The notes under the pieces are model-generated. The model was not told where the DNA came from. It worked only from the letters and a program-made list of their open reading frames with translations, and ran no database searches. From positions 56,726,852 to 56,790,851 of the forward strand of contig NC_089584.1 in NCBI RefSeq assembly GCF_019320115.1: 64,000 bases of DNA. The letters run 5' to 3'. Source of the DNA: Miscanthus floridulus. Lineage: Eukaryota > Streptophyta > Magnoliopsida > Poales > Poaceae. The translations under genes were made by a program, and so were the position numbers. This document shows positions 11,888 through 23,799 of this stretch, piece by piece; the stretch's first letter is position 1; each line of letters starts with the position of its first letter.

Positions 11888-14300
11888 CTTTTATAGGTCC
11901 ACAAAGGTTGGTGTTAGACGAGAAACCACATCACCAACATGAGATGAAATGCAAGAGGTTTCCAAAGGATGAGCTTTTGTCCTAAAACAAGCACTCTGGG
12001 AGATAACCCGTTCTTTCATCGTTTCCTTTAATAAAATTGTTCTTTTAAAAATAGAAGAAAAAAATATTTTACTTCCATAATAATAATAATAATAATAATT
12101 AATAACATGACTGCTGAAAATGAGCTTAAGGACATATTTGTGAATATGCTCCTTCGGGTATTTTTGTCACTAACCTTTCAGGTTTTGAACAAAAAGAATG
12201 AAGGGGTGAAACACAAGGTAAATCCAACCAAACATCATTCAACAATAAAGCACATTCGATGGAGAGTGCTATCATCCAAACTTGATTTTGCATACTTCAA
12301 AATTCACATGTGGGGGTGAACTTATCTAGAACATCTCATGACATGCTAAATTCATTGATTTTGTCTTGGTTGTTTCTACCTTGCTTTACCTTTATGCCTT
12401 GCTCACCATGCTAAAGTCATATAAAAATATATATATAAAATAAAAAAAACATGCTTCCTTGGTTCTTGTCAGTTATTAGAACTTTTCAATAATAAAAATA
12501 AATATATATATTTTTGTTCTGCATAATAAACTTGTTTGAGCTTAGCTTTGTTTTTAAAAATAAAGCTCTGGCCTTTGTAAATCTCCCATGATAAAACAAA
12601 GAACATGGTGCTAGACAAGTTCCCTTTGAGTATTCTTTGTCACTAACAATTACAAGAACGAAGGATGAACAATGACTAAGAACATGGGTGCTGCTATACA
12701 CACGAAGGCGATGCTAGAACATTCACACTTGGCTTTTAGTGTCAAATGACATAAAAGTCCAAGTGTGGTAGACTCGACCAACCATGCTTTTCTCGGGCAC
12801 ACTGATTTGCACTCCATCTTCTCACCCGTGCCTTACACCTGTAAGTTTGATTGTGTTTGAAATGCCATACAAAATAATCAAAATTAAAAAATGAAACAAA
12901 TGCACCGAACCACATCATGAACTAATGGAGAAGCTTATACATAACTCGATTTGATTCCTTCTAGCTTATTCATGTGCTTTGCTCTTGGTTCTACACTCAT
13001 TTAAAACATGTAATTTAGAAAAAAGAACCAAGTTTCACACTTAGAGTAAAATTTGAAAGTGAACTTGAATATAGCTCTTTGAGATTGGCCTGTATAATCT
13101 TTATTCCCTACATACACTTAGTGCTTGTGCGAAAAATATCTTATAGGAAAAACATATTGACTAAGTTGTTGTGAAGTGAGATATGGCATTGACATGGAAA
13201 TCCAACCTTTTCTATTCCAAGTACTTCAAGAATTTTCTTTTTATAAAATGTCAAATTCCATAGTTTCTCTCATACTGCTCAATGGTAAAGAAATTCATCC
13301 AAGGCCAAATATCATGATAAAACCTTCTACATATGATACTTGTTTTTCTACTAAGCTTTGTCAAACTTTGTTGACCCATGTTGAGAAAGTTATCATGCTT
13401 TTAAAATCAAGATCACGCACATGCCACCAAATATGAGCACTACTACATAGGGAGTAGGTGCAAAAACATGCCTTCGACTCAGATCCATCCAAAAAAATGT
13501 TCTACTCCTACACTAGGAGTGAACAAAAATATGTTTGTTAGGTTCCATCAAAATAAATGCTCCAAATCCTTGTTGTTATCTATCTCAAAAAGTTTTGTTG
13601 CAAAAAGAGGCATGAGGCTATCATCAAAAAAGAAAAAAAGAGAAGAAAGAAAAGAAAAGAACAAGGGAAAGAAAAGAAAACAAAGAAAAAGAAAAAAGAG
13701 ATGATAAGAAAGAAATAAATAAATAAATAAAAGAAAGATGAGAATAAAGATAGCCCATGTTCTCACAAAAATTTTCCAAATCCCAATAAAGTGAGAGATG
13801 TGTTTTAAAGAGCATAGTAGAATTAGGTTAGCCACCATAAATTTTCCACACAAATGCACATCTTGATTTAATTGTATGGCATCTTTCTTCTTGAATCCAG
13901 TATTTGACCTAGAAATAAATGCAATGCAAGTATGCCTTACTCTTATCCTACCTCGAGCTCCACATAAGCTTACTAGAAGTAGGAAAGAAAGGAAAGCATC
14001 AATGCCTTTGTAAGTATATAAACACCATTGAGCGACTTGAGATTATCATTTGATGAGAAGTATGTGATATGCTTTCAATTTCAAAAATACAAAAACTCCG
14101 AGTATGCTTCATAAAGGGAAAGTGATGACTTGGTGTCACAACTGTTCCACTTTTCAACCCCTCAAGGCGACATGGTAGAAACTTCAAAAATCTACATGTA
14201 TAGGGAATGATGTGGAATAACTTTTATGCTAGCATCATATCTTTTGAAGTCATACTTCATAGTTACATTTACCTTTGCTCGAGGACCAACAAAGAATAAG
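11888..14300 (+). other. Noncoding 3' region of element E
   Basis: No supported gene in 2.4 kb. It has an AT-rich start with an (aat)n run at about 12076-12100, the block acataaaagtccaagtgtgg at about 12750 (shared with H at 24840-24900, opposite strand), and a purine-rich stretch at 13620-13740. The ORFs there are low-complexity. Long 3' noncoding regions are usual in Athila/Tat-type elements. Confidence 0.6.
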
Positions 14301-14312
14301 TGTGGGGGAGCT
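14301..14312 (+). promoter_or_regulatory. Polypurine tract of E
   Basis: tgtgggggagct directly before the 3' LTR start tgttggtgg. F has the same block before its own 3' LTR (21841-21853). Confidence 0.75.
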
Positions 14313-15299
14313 TGTTGGTGGTCCTTAACTCCTATTTCTAACCACCAACACTCACATAAAATCCTCTCAAATGAACACCAAACTTGGTGATAGGGTTTAT
14401 AATTAACGAATTCCACAAGTTTTGGTTATTATTCAATAACAGGAGGACATGTCAAAATAACAAGGAAAACACTCCCAAATATGCAATAGGACAAGGCGTA
14501 ACATCACTTGATGTGAGCCCAAGAGAAGGCCCAATAAACCAGTCACATCAGGGCCTAATCAGGTGGAGAAAAAGGCCAAAACCCATATCAAATCATCTCC
14601 AAATGGCTCTAAACTTTGTAGAACCCATCTCGAGGCCTAGGGAAGGCAACACATCAAAGCTGGGACCGTTTGGGCCCAGTTGGGGCCACACCACCACTAG
14701 TGGGCCCATCTTTCATAGGTTACCTCCCATCGCCTTGCCAACGTCAGTTGTTAGGGTATCAGCTAGGTTCAACGCACCTAAAGTGTGGTTTGGAGGTCGG
14801 TTTGGTGCATTAATGTGGGGAATATGCCATGGAATCATTCCCCTCTGCACCTATAAAAGGAGGCCACCCCTCCTCATTGAAGGCACCACAAGGAAGAGCT
14901 CCACTCCAAATTCTAAGATGTAGTAGTAGAATAGCTCTAGTTGAGAGTTTGGGAGAAATGCTCAAGTTCTTGAAGAGCCCTCGGTGTTCTGGTATAATCT
15001 TGTACCGGTCATTTGTAAGACTCAAGTACTTTATATTTATCTTCTCTAATTACTGAAATGTCCATCATGGTTACCTATTTCATGACCTAGTTGGTTAGCT
15101 AAAGCTTGGTTAGTATTGTAGTTTACACCTTGACATGGGATCTCATCTCGAAAGAGTGCTCTAGCTATCATATGTGGCTAGAGTATTAATCGCTAGTGTA
15201 GACGTGGTGTCTAGACTATAGACTACCTAAGTTTGTGCCCAACTCCATGGTTAGTTGTGGTAGCCCTAGAGGTGACAGCTCCGACCTGGCATTTGTAAT
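14313..15299 (+). repeat. 3' LTR of E, truncated by element F
   Basis: Matches the 5' LTR of E from its start through gacagctccgacctggcatttgtaa, where F's LTR begins at 15300. The last roughly 480 bases are missing. TATA at 14852. Confidence 0.85.
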
Positions 15300-16517
15300 T
15301 GTTGACGGTTCTTAACTCATAATTTACACCGCCAACAATTGTATAAAATTCATCAAAAGCAATCACAATTCTAGAAATAGGGCTTTCAACTAATCATTTC
15401 CATAAGTTTTGGTGAAATATTTGTTTGAAGGTGATTAACATGGAAATACACCAAAGTGAGCCCAAGTGCAACATTCACATGATTCAGCCCAAGCAAGAAA
15501 GGGAACAAAGAACTTGTACTTGACATGTTCACGCCAAACGCCCCATGGGAACATACTCTAATTGCAGCCAGCAGCCCACCGCGCGAAGGAGGTGGTGATT
15601 GGAGCCAGTCAAGGGGCAGCCAACCCCACCGGGCGCTGCTCGTGGCATGTAGAGGCGGTGGAAGATGGGATTTTGCACTAAAGATAGCTACAGCACCACC
15701 TTACTCCCCTATATAAATAATAGAGGGCTAGAGCTCCCCTATACAACACACAATAAGAGAGCAAGAAGAGAGGAAGTGCTTCATTACTACTTTAGCTTTT
15801 GCTAGAATAAGAGAGGAACTGAGAGAGGGAAGAGTTCAAGGACTACCAAGGTTGTCGACAGCCTCACTTAGTGTACTAGATACACTTAGTGGAAGAGTGT
15901 CAAAGCTAGCTACTCCTCCACTTGTACCTCTATGATCGTCTTACTACTTAGAGTAAGAAGTTCGTGTTTAACTTCGGCATTGATTTCTTAAGAAAGCTAC
16001 CTTTGTTCATTATAAACTTCTGGGTTCATCATCCATCCTTGTGGTGGGTGCTCTAGTAGAGGGCCTTGATAAAGATGGATAACCCTTGCATGCACACTAG
16101 AGCAATAGTTGATAGCGTAGACGTGGTGTCTAGGCTAGAAGCTATCTTTGTTTGCCTCGTTCCCCATGGTTGAGGGGTAGGCGGTAGGTGGTGACAGCCC
16201 TATGCGTCCCTTGTAATGCCCCATGTCTAGGTTTGACATAGAGCTATAGCCTAGGCTCACTTGGAAGACAAAGTGCTACCTAGTTCCCGAAGCAAGTCTA
16301 TAGTGTCAAGGTTATCTTCACTTAGGATATTTATCCTTAGAGAAACCTCACTACCCAAGCTACCCTTTCACTTGTTTTATTTAGGTGAACTAGCTAAGAG
16401 ACTTACCCATCTATTCCTTCGGGAAAATACAATACCATGAATACTTCTAGGTGAAGTGCTACAATGGTGTATTCGTGCGCTTGTGATTTCCTCAGCTTAC
16501 GCGAAAAAACACCAACA
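15300..16517 (+). repeat. 5' LTR of F (1,218 bp)
   Basis: Starts tgttgacggttcttaactc and ends aacaccaaca. The 3' copy starts at 21854 with the same sequence. TATA (tataaata) at 15712-15719. Confidence 0.85.
15712..15719 (+). promoter_or_regulatory. TATA box in 5' LTR of F
   Basis: tataaata after ttactccccta, followed by gagggctagagc; same placement as the TATA boxes in E and H. Confidence 0.5.
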
Positions 16518-16525
16518 AGCATTTC

Positions 16526-16543
16526 TAGAGCCGTTGCTAGGGA
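16526..16543 (+). promoter_or_regulatory. Primer binding site of F (tRNA-Asp-like)
   Basis: tagagccgttgctaggga matches tggcgccgttgccgggga with four changes, mostly C-to-T or G-to-A. Confidence 0.65.
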
Positions 16544-16625
16544 ACAGTTATCGTAATTATCTCCGAACCTAGTTCACCTATGTATCCTTTTATTTTATCT
16601 TTCTTTTCTTTTTATTCTTTTACCA

Positions 16626-17520
16626 ATGGAGCACAAAACTATCCAAAACCTTTTTGCTCCTAAAGGTGAGTTTGTAGAACCACCACAGTCTTCAAAGCCA
16701 ATCACAGCTTCCAATTACGAACTCCACCCTAGCTTTATAGCCATGGTTTAGGAACAAACCTTCTTAGGCTTAGACTATGAAATCCCATACACACACTTGA
16801 GGGAGTTTGAGCAACTCTATGCTTGCCTAACCATTTCGGGCATGTCATAAGAAACATTTCGGTGGAAGTTGTTTCCTTTCTCACTTGATGAGAGGGCGAA
16901 ACAATGGTATGCCCACAACATAGGGAAGGTAGCTAGCGATTGGGAAGAACTAAGGAACAGATTATGCATCACATTCTTCCCTATATCCTGAATCACTACC
17001 CTATGACAAGAGATCTTCAACTTCCAACAAAAAGAGAAGGAAACCATAGGTGCAGCCTAGGACCATTTTTTAAACCTATCAAGGTGCGGCCTAGACTTGT
17101 CGATACCAAGCCATGTGCTATTATAGCATTTTTGGCTAGGTCTTTGCAAGGAGTCTGCCCTACAACTAGACATAACTGCCAGAGGTTCTTTCACTCACAA
17201 AACCACAGAGGAAGGAGAAGCCCTCCTAGATCGAATTCTAGAGAACACTCCTCCCTTAGAACTCCTCCATGTAGAACCTATGTTAAGACATGAGGAAGTC
17301 TCTTCGGCCGAGGCCGAACCTACACTTTTCCATTCAAGAGCCCTCACCCAAACCAGAAGATCCAAAGGAAGGCTTCCAACCTTCGGACCTTCCACCTTTC
17401 GAGGATGATCTTTTCAAAGATTTTGGAAATACCTCGAATTATTCATGTCAGAAAAGACCACCAGTTCTCTCACTCCATTAGACCCATTAGACAAAGAAAT
17501 TCTTAAAGAAAACTATCAGG
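16626..17520 (+). pseudogene. Gag pseudogene of F
   Basis: The ATG at 16626 opens a frame with GEFVEPPQSSKP, ELHPSFIAMV, REFEQLYACLTISGMS, WKLFPFSLDERAKQWYAHNI and ALQLDITARGSFTHKT, collinear with the gags of E and H. The first 670 or so bases stay in one frame, broken by TAG/TGA stops at expected Q or W codons. Near 17300-17340 the frame shifts and continues as PPFEDDLFKDFGNTS. It is a capsid-type structural protein gene; no zinc knuckle is visible. Confidence 0.65.
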
Positions 17521-17990
17521 GAGTTGATGGCCATCATGAGCAGTGAATGGGTTGAAGAAGTAGAGCATTCCTCTGGAGAGATCCAGATTCACACTCCTTC
17601 TTTACCTATTCAATGTAGAATTTATGTAACATGGGTGGAAGTACTTTACAATCCCACCATAGGAGCAAACCTCATGTATGCATCTTTCACACACACCTAC
17701 TTAGGTGATGAGCATCTTTCTCCTATAACCAAATCCTTCATAAATACACCAAGATCTAGCCTAGAAGGATGTGGGGTACTCCACAATATAACAGTTCAGC
17801 ATAACATGTCTAAAGCTACCCTCGACTTTCATGTTTTTGAAATCTAGGATTTTGATATCATGATTGGGCATCCTTTGGAACATCTTTTCATAGAACCACA
17901 ATCATCAGGGGACATAAACATAAAATTGGAAAGATACACATTTCCAATTCCTATCACTTGAGATAAAACTTAGTGGTAGACACTCTTTCT
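17521..17990 (+). pseudogene. Protease-like region of F
   Basis: Contains YVTWVEVLYNPTIGANLMYA and, after a TAG stop, DFDIMIGHPLEHLF. H has the counterparts IRGTNIEALHNPTVGTSIMS and DFDLLIGYPFEKLF. In Athila/Tat-type polyproteins this is the retropepsin-like segment upstream of RT. Catalytic D-T/S-G cannot be made out. Stops are present. Confidence 0.5.
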
Positions 17991-18474
17991 TACCATGAAC
18001 TGCCCAAGGAAGTCATGTCGGTCTCACCATTTGAATCTCCTCAGTCATCCTTAGACAAAGATGCCAAACTCTTTATAGAAGAAGAGGATGACCTAGGCAA
18101 AACCATTCACCTTCCTCAAGTGCAAGCACTGGCATGACCTCCCATTGAACTTAAACTCCTACCCGCTGGCCTGTGTTACGCTTTCTTGAATGGTGACAAA
18201 GAATCTCCTGTAATCATAAGCAACAAGCTTACTGACGAGGAGACATCCAAACTCATCGCTATCATAGAAAAACATAGGTGAGTTTTTGGGTATTCACTCC
18301 AAGACCTTAAGGGGATAAGTCTAGCGCTTTGCACCCATCGTATTCCAATTGACCTTACAAGCACACCATCATGTGAACCCTAATGCAGGCTTAGTAATAA
18401 ATGCGGGAAGTCTTGAAGAAGGAAGTCCAAAAACTTCTTCACACTGGGATTATCTATCTCATAACACATAGCCT
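17991..18474 (+). pseudogene. Start of reverse transcriptase region of F
   Basis: The segment carries LPAGLCYAFLNGDKESPVII, LTDEETSKLIAIIEKHR and LKGISLALCTHRIPIDLTST, the linker and N-terminal start of RT in Athila/Tat polyproteins. It breaks off around 18470, before any catalytic motif, and joins integrase sequence. Confidence 0.65.
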
Positions 18475-18476
18475 TC

Positions 18477-19127
18477 CTATGGGAGCTTGGGGCCAAAAAC
18501 AACATCACCACCCCGTACCACCCTCAAACTAGCGGCCAGGCAGAAACTTCAAACAAACAAATTAAAAATATCCTACAGAAGGCAGTCAATGAAATGGAGA
18601 AAGGATGGAAGAACAAGCTTCCTGATGCACTCTAGGCATATAGGATAGCTTACAAAACCCCCATAGGCATGTCATCATTCTAGCTTGTCTATGGAAAAAG
18701 TTGTCACTTACCAATCGAGCTTGAACATCGAGCTCAGTGGGAAATCAAGAACTAGAACATGGATGTAAAGCTAGCTGGCAAGAACTGACAGAGACAAATC
18801 TCTGAGCTAGAAGAATGGCGTGAGAAAGCATATCTTAATGCTAGACTCTAGATAGAAAGGACCAAAAGATGGCACGACCACCAAATCCAACAAAAAGAAT
18901 TCAATGAGGGAGACAAAGTCTTACTATTCAACTCCCGAGTCAAGCTCTTCGGTAAAGGAAAATTACACAGCAAATGGGAAGGACCGTTCACCGTCATCAA
19001 CTCGTCAACACATGGCACAATCATCATCCAGGATAATGATGGTAACACTTTTAAAGTTAATGGTCAAAGATTAAAAATTTTCCTAGAACCTTCTCATGAT
19101 ATTGATCAAGAAATTGATAAAATATAA
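18477..19127 (+). pseudogene. Integrase C-terminal part of F
   Basis: Starts at NNITTPYHPQTSGQAETSN, the segment with the last acidic residue of the DDE triad, then KNKLPDALWAYR-like and GMSS..LVYGKSCHLPIELE, and GDKVLLFNSRVKLFGKGKLH. It ends with a clean TAA (19125-19127). The zinc-binding HHCC and the two catalytic aspartates are deleted. A TAG stands at the expected W of the AYR motif. Confidence 0.75.
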
Positions 19128-19629
19128 CTAATCTCTTTTGCTGAATTTACTACAAATCACTAAAAATTTAAAAATATTTATAATGTATTATTGCATTCAA
19201 AAGTATTACACACATGTATTTTTCATTCGTCATCATAGACTATGTGGAAACAATACCTTGCTCAAGTCTTGTTTAAGTAAATTACATACAAAATTGCCAA
19301 CCATATTTAAAAAATTGAAAGACAAAATTAGAAAACCGGGGGATATAGATATTTCATGCATGAGCATCTAGAAGAAGCCCCAGTCAGGGTAGAACTCCTC
19401 TAGGGATGGGCAACCTGGTCACCCCCCTCCTGGCTCCTCTCATGCCCTGTCCATAGGGATAAGCTCTCATGACTCAGTGCTATGCTATCCTTAGGGTTTT
19501 GGCGCAAAATATCTCTCTCTCGACAGAGCCTAGCCTGTATAAAAGGCTACCTTAGGCCTCTCTTCATATCACACAAAGCCTTCCTCTCCCCCTCACAAAG
19601 CATTGATTCCATGCACTCCTAGCTGAACC

Positions 19630-20436
19630 ATGGCCGACAAAACACTAGCGTTGTACACCAGCTCTAGCTCCACCTACAATTTAGAGAAAATTCTACAAGA
19701 CATCAACCCAGTCCTAGAAAATACCTTTGTGAGAGAAGAAGTGAAAGCTATCATGATGGCTCCACTCACCATCATGCCTCCACTCCTTAGCAGGGCAAGT
19801 GGCGGTACGAGTGTGTCATCCACTGCAAGGACCAAGGCACCGTAAGATGGTGCCTAGTTGAGACGGTCTCCCCAGTCAAGATCGGCTTCGGGGGACGACA
19901 GCCTTAAGAGAAAAACTCCAGAAAGCATGACAAAAAGTGTTCATGTAACGCCTTCGGGTAACACCATTTTTAGTCATAGCTACACTATAGTGGGCATTTG
20001 GAAGCTCGATGGTGGGTGCAGGAAGGGGCTGATGCGCAAACTAGGAAAAGGGAATGGACCGGCAATCCCTGTTCAAAAGTCTATCTCAAAAGAGATAGTC
20101 GACACATCATGTAAACCCCTTAGGATTAAGAGGGCCAATATGCCTCCAGTCTTAAAATGATGCGCTATTATTGAGGAGGACAAAGAGCCATTACCTCCTC
20201 AAGATCCCGCAATCACCTCACTGAATAACAAAATTGCAACCCTCCGCAACCAAGTTAGATTCCTTAGAGGCTAGGTAGATGATAGCCAGATTAAGATCAA
20301 AGGCCTTTTTCACGAGTTGAACATTTGTTGCTTTAGTTGTGGCCATAGGCTAGCTAAAGTGGCAAGACCTGCACAAGTAGAGTGGGCTCTTGACGCATAG
20401 ATTTCTTATAAAGCCCGTCTTGCCAAAAATAAATAG
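19630..20436 (+). pseudogene. Extra ORF after integrase in F, unknown
   Basis: One frame of 269 codons from ATG 19630 to TAG 20434, interrupted by a few stops but without a frame change. It begins MADKTLALYTSSSSTYNLEK, is rich in S, T and K in the middle, and ends with a probable coiled coil (LNNKIATLRNQVRFLRG) plus ELNICCFSCGHRLAKVARPA. It lies 500 bases after the integrase stop. Athila elements have an env-like gene here, but I see no signal peptide or membrane segment. It could equally be a captured or lineage-specific protein. Confidence 0.45.
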
Positions 20437-21840
20437 GTGTGTGGATTACATTTTTTATTTCTTTTATTTTTTACAATCCATGTAAACACACCTGTTTGTT
20501 GATTATTATTCAATAAAGAATATGTTGTTGCTATTTGTCTCCACCTATTTTCTCATATTCTATTGTTTCCAAATAAAGACAGAGGTACAAAAAAAAGTGT
20601 GGTGGAGCGCCACACAAACAGCTCTTCCCTGGTGCGGGAAATATATTGAAAATGAAAGTTGTGCACACTCATTCTATATAATTAGAACAAAATCTTGAAC
20701 AAATTAAATATGTTGCAACTTCATTCTACCCTGTGATAAAAATTTGCATACCCTTTATTGCTCGCTAAAATTCCTATGACTTGTGAGCAACTCCTCATAG
20801 GGACCCCATTTTCATCTAAGTAATTGGAGTATGAGATATAGTAGGATGAAATGAAACTTGCTCTGTCTTGCAAAGAACTTGAAATTTATTTTATAAAATT
20901 AAAGTCTCAAATTACCACGCTCCTTGGATGATTATAATTCCTACCATGGCCATATGACATGATTTAAAACCTTAGTCATATGCTGCTTGTATTCACATTG
21001 AGTTTGTCAAATTGTTGTGACCCTTATAGAGATTCTAGTCATGCACCCATGATCAAGATTCACATACACTGACAAATAAAATGCTAACTCTTATACTGAG
21101 AGTTACGCAAATACATATTTTTCTCCCACCTAAAATAATTACTCGATTCATTTATCATGAATCTTTCTCTCTAAAGTTTTCATGTGCCAAAAAGGAGAGT
21201 TTGGGCTATGCTAAAAAAAGAGAGAAGAGAGAGACATATGAAGCTCTCAAAATAGCAAAAGATGAAAAAGAATGGAACACATGAAGGTTCCAAAGTGTCA
21301 AAAATAAAATAGCCCATACTCCCAAGACAATTATCAAAAGAGACAAAGTCATGAACCAAGGAGTACCAAAAATATTAGGATTAGGAAAATATTCCACACT
21401 TGCACTTCCTGATCAAAGTGTATGACTTGCATCTCCTTGAGGTCCGATTTTTGACTTAGCAAAATATGTGATGCAAGCATGCCTCTCTTTCATAACTACC
21501 TAAAACTCCACCAAAAAGCCTTTAGTAGTAGGATGAAAATAAGGCAAAAGCCTTTGGCGAGGATTAAACACATTGAGCGATTGAGTGAATCATTTTGAGG
21601 AGCAAGGCTAATCTTTGAATTTTTCAAAATCAAAACAAAACCCAAGTTTCTAAGCAAGAGTAGAGTAAGCGGATTCGAATCCAAGTTGTTCCATTATCCA
21701 ATTACTCAAGATAATTTGGTAAAAACTCAGAATGCTCACGGGTCCAGGTGAAGCCTAGAATAACTTGTATGCAGGTTTCATATCAAGGAAAATAAACCAT
21801 CTTAGTCCTACACTTTACTCGAGGATGAGCAATGGACTAA
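20437..21840 (+). other. Noncoding 3' region of F
   Basis: AT-rich, no supported gene. A second purine-like block (aaaaaaagtgtggtggagcg) lies near 20588-20608. ORFs here are short and unconserved. Confidence 0.5.
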
Positions 21841-21853
21841 GTGTGGGGGAGCT
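21841..21853 (+). promoter_or_regulatory. Polypurine tract of F
   Basis: gtgtgggggagct directly before the 3' LTR start at 21854; same block as in E. Confidence 0.75.
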
Positions 21854-21937
21854 TGTTGATGGTTCTTAACTCATAATTTACACCACCAACAATTGTATAA
21901 AATTCATCAAAAGTAATCACAAAACTAGAAATAGGGC
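21854..21937 (+). repeat. 3' LTR of F, first 84 bases only
   Basis: Matches the start of the 5' LTR of F through ctagaaatagggc, then switches to CACTA sequence. Confidence 0.8.
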
Positions 21938-22118
21938 GGTTTCACTCACTGGTTCATGGACAGTTTCCTGCATGGTTTCACCGACTGTTTCATGGATGGT
22001 TTGCTGCAAGGTTTCATTCGCTGTAGTCTTCGGCAAGAGTCCTTGGACAGTTTCCTTAGGTAAGTTGTCACCCTCCTCACCATGCATGTTCTAAACCTTA
22101 TAGTTTTTCATGAAACCC

Positions 22119-22361
22119 CTACTTAGTGGATGATATTGTTATCTGCTCGACGTCATGGATCCTAAATTCCATTTCATTCTTGCAATCAACACTTGGGTAG
22201 CGTATGTATCCTTTACTACTAGGAACATTATTTCCTGCATATGCCTTGGCTGCTTTCACAAAAGAGTCAATGCCTTCCATGAATGCGGAAGTTACAGTTT
22301 CCAAGTACATCCATCCATGATCCATCCATGTGAATAACACAAGTTTAGTGACATAGGTCAA
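22119..22361 (-). pseudogene. CACTA transposase-associated N-terminal domain
   Basis: Open for 80 codons: DHGWMYLETVTSAFMEGIDS, then FVKAAKAYAGNN and IRYPSVDCKNEMEFRIHDV. This follows the plant transposase-associated pattern WMY...F..GI..F...A........I.CPC..CKN....... The usual CPC is PSVDC here, so one zinc-ligand cysteine is gone. Just downstream the element is truncated. Confidence 0.6.
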
Positions 22362-23504
22362 CTATAGTCATTCAATTTAATACAAGCAAACTAGAGGATA
22401 CAAACTAATCATACTGTAGGGTAATCTGGTGTGCACACAACAATCAACAATTAGAAGAAATCAATTAGCACTCCCTTAGGAAGAAGGATGATTTTCGGTC
22501 ACAATTTAACCATAGGGGTTGCATTCACAAAAGAGTCAATGCCTTCCATGAATAGGGCAGCAAGTACATCCATCAACATGATCCATCTATGATTAACACA
22601 CAATGCAACTTTATTGATCGACATAGGTTGAACTAACAAACGTGTCATTCAATTTAATACAATCAAAACTATAGGATGCATACTGACTGTAGGGTAATTT
22701 GGTGCACACGCAACAATCAAGAATCAGAGAAGCCGCCTCCGAAATCAAGAAGCACTCTAAAACAAAGAAGGACGATTTTTTGTCACAATTTAACCACATG
22801 ATCGAACTAATAAGGTAGCTACACAAAAAGGGTTGTTAGTTACATACCACCCAATATAGAACATCCTTCGAAGATCAATAGGCTTGACTAGTGTGGTGGT
22901 CACCAAAAATGGTGGGGGAGCCATGGCAGAAGAAAAGTTAACCGAGTGAAGAAGAAGAGGAGGGAAATGGGGTTTTCATTTCTCTTGCAGCCCTTTATCG
23001 CTGCTGGGTTAATTGGACAGCCGGTGGTGATTCTAAGTTTTTCCGCGGAATCATACATTATGGTTTTCAATGTCCAAACAAAATGACAAAAAAACTTTCT
23101 TATCACCACTAGCATGAAAGGGTGGGAAGACGTCTTCAATTATTATGATTTTCATCGTCGGACCATACGATCAACCGATAGTGCTACATAAGCGTCACCG
23201 CTGGATCTTACGATGTACAGCCCATCAATCTTGGCACCGATGGTGAAAACTTGTTATCTCTGATGCTTTTCGTGCATCGCACATCGGATCAACGGCCGGT
23301 GGTGGTAAGCATTGCACAGCTAGTTCGGCATACAATACGATGGTGATGCCCGACATTTTGTTCACCGTCAGATTATATGCTGAGCCAGAGGCAAAAACAT
23401 TCATCATCACTGGTTATTCGGCTAGGAGGGACCCCATAAGTCATAAGCCAGCAATGATACATATCACCGCCTATTATCTCAAAACTGTTGGTGATGGTCC
23501 CGGT

Positions 23505-23529
23505 GGTAAATAGACTTTTTGTAGTAGTG
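23505..23529 (-). repeat. CACTA terminal inverted repeat end
   Basis: Starts cactactacaaaaagtctat on the minus strand. Bases after it (ctc) would be one copy of the 3-bp target duplication; the other end is not identified. Confidence 0.7.
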
Positions 23530-23754
23530 CTCGAGCTTGGGATCCATCTTCCACCATTCCAATCTATTATGTGGTAAGGAGCAACAACCCTTGTAATTAA
23601 GCATATGAATACAAGAGCAGCCACACCACTAGAGTAGGGTTGAGCGCACCACCACGCCTCAAACCAGTACAAATCCTTGTGTCTCGTATGCTACCATCTG
23701 AATCTATCTACATAATCACATTGCTAGGCATTGTCGAAGCTAAATAATCCAACA

Positions 23755-23774
23755 CCTAGCGCGCTAGGTAGGGG
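23755..23774 (+). promoter_or_regulatory. Primer binding site of G
   Basis: cctagcgcgctaggtagggg resembles the tggcgcgccaggtagggg block after the 5' LTR of Tat/Cinful-like grass elements, with C-to-T and G-to-A changes. Confidence 0.5.
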
Positions 23775-23799
23775 CCTTTCGTGTATAGACTATATTGTG

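Larger units (their letters stand above)
8961..15299 (+). mobile_element. Element E: non-autonomous Athila/Tat-like LTR retrotransposon
   Basis: It has a 5' LTR (8961-10427), a tRNA-Asp-like primer site, a gag-type coding remnant, about 2.4 kb of noncoding DNA, a purine tract and a 3' LTR cut at 15299 by element F. No reverse transcriptase or integrase is present. LTRs and gag are homologous to those of F and H. It sits in the CACTA sequence on its left. Confidence 0.8.
15300..21937 (+). mobile_element. Element F: internally deleted Athila/Tat-like retrotransposon inside E's 3' LTR
   Basis: Order: 5' LTR, tRNA-Asp-like primer site, gag, protease-like region, start of RT, then directly the C-terminal part of integrase, an extra ORF, a purine tract and 84 bases of 3' LTR. 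Most of RT, all of RNase H and the N-terminal part of integrase are missing. F begins exactly within E's 3' LTR. Its own 3' LTR ends abruptly at 21937, where CACTA sequence starts, so a deletion took the rest of F's and E's LTRs. Confidence 0.8.
21938..23529 (-). mobile_element. CACTA transposon, 5' part with terminal inverted repeat
   Basis: The minus strand begins at 23529 with cactactacaaaaagtctat, a CACTA terminus. The next 500 bases hold many degenerate copies of a ccgatggtgat-like subterminal motif, as expected of this superfamily. A coding remnant of the transposase N-terminal domain follows at 22119-22361. The element is cut at 21938. It probably continues at 8960 with the C-terminal part, but the central transposase domain is missing from both. 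Confidence 0.7.

Noticed and set aside
13548..13859. Hydrophobic minus-strand ORFs that look like membrane proteins
   Set aside because: They are the complement of a purine-rich low-complexity tract in E's 3' region; Phe/Leu/Ser runs arise from tct/ttt repeats.
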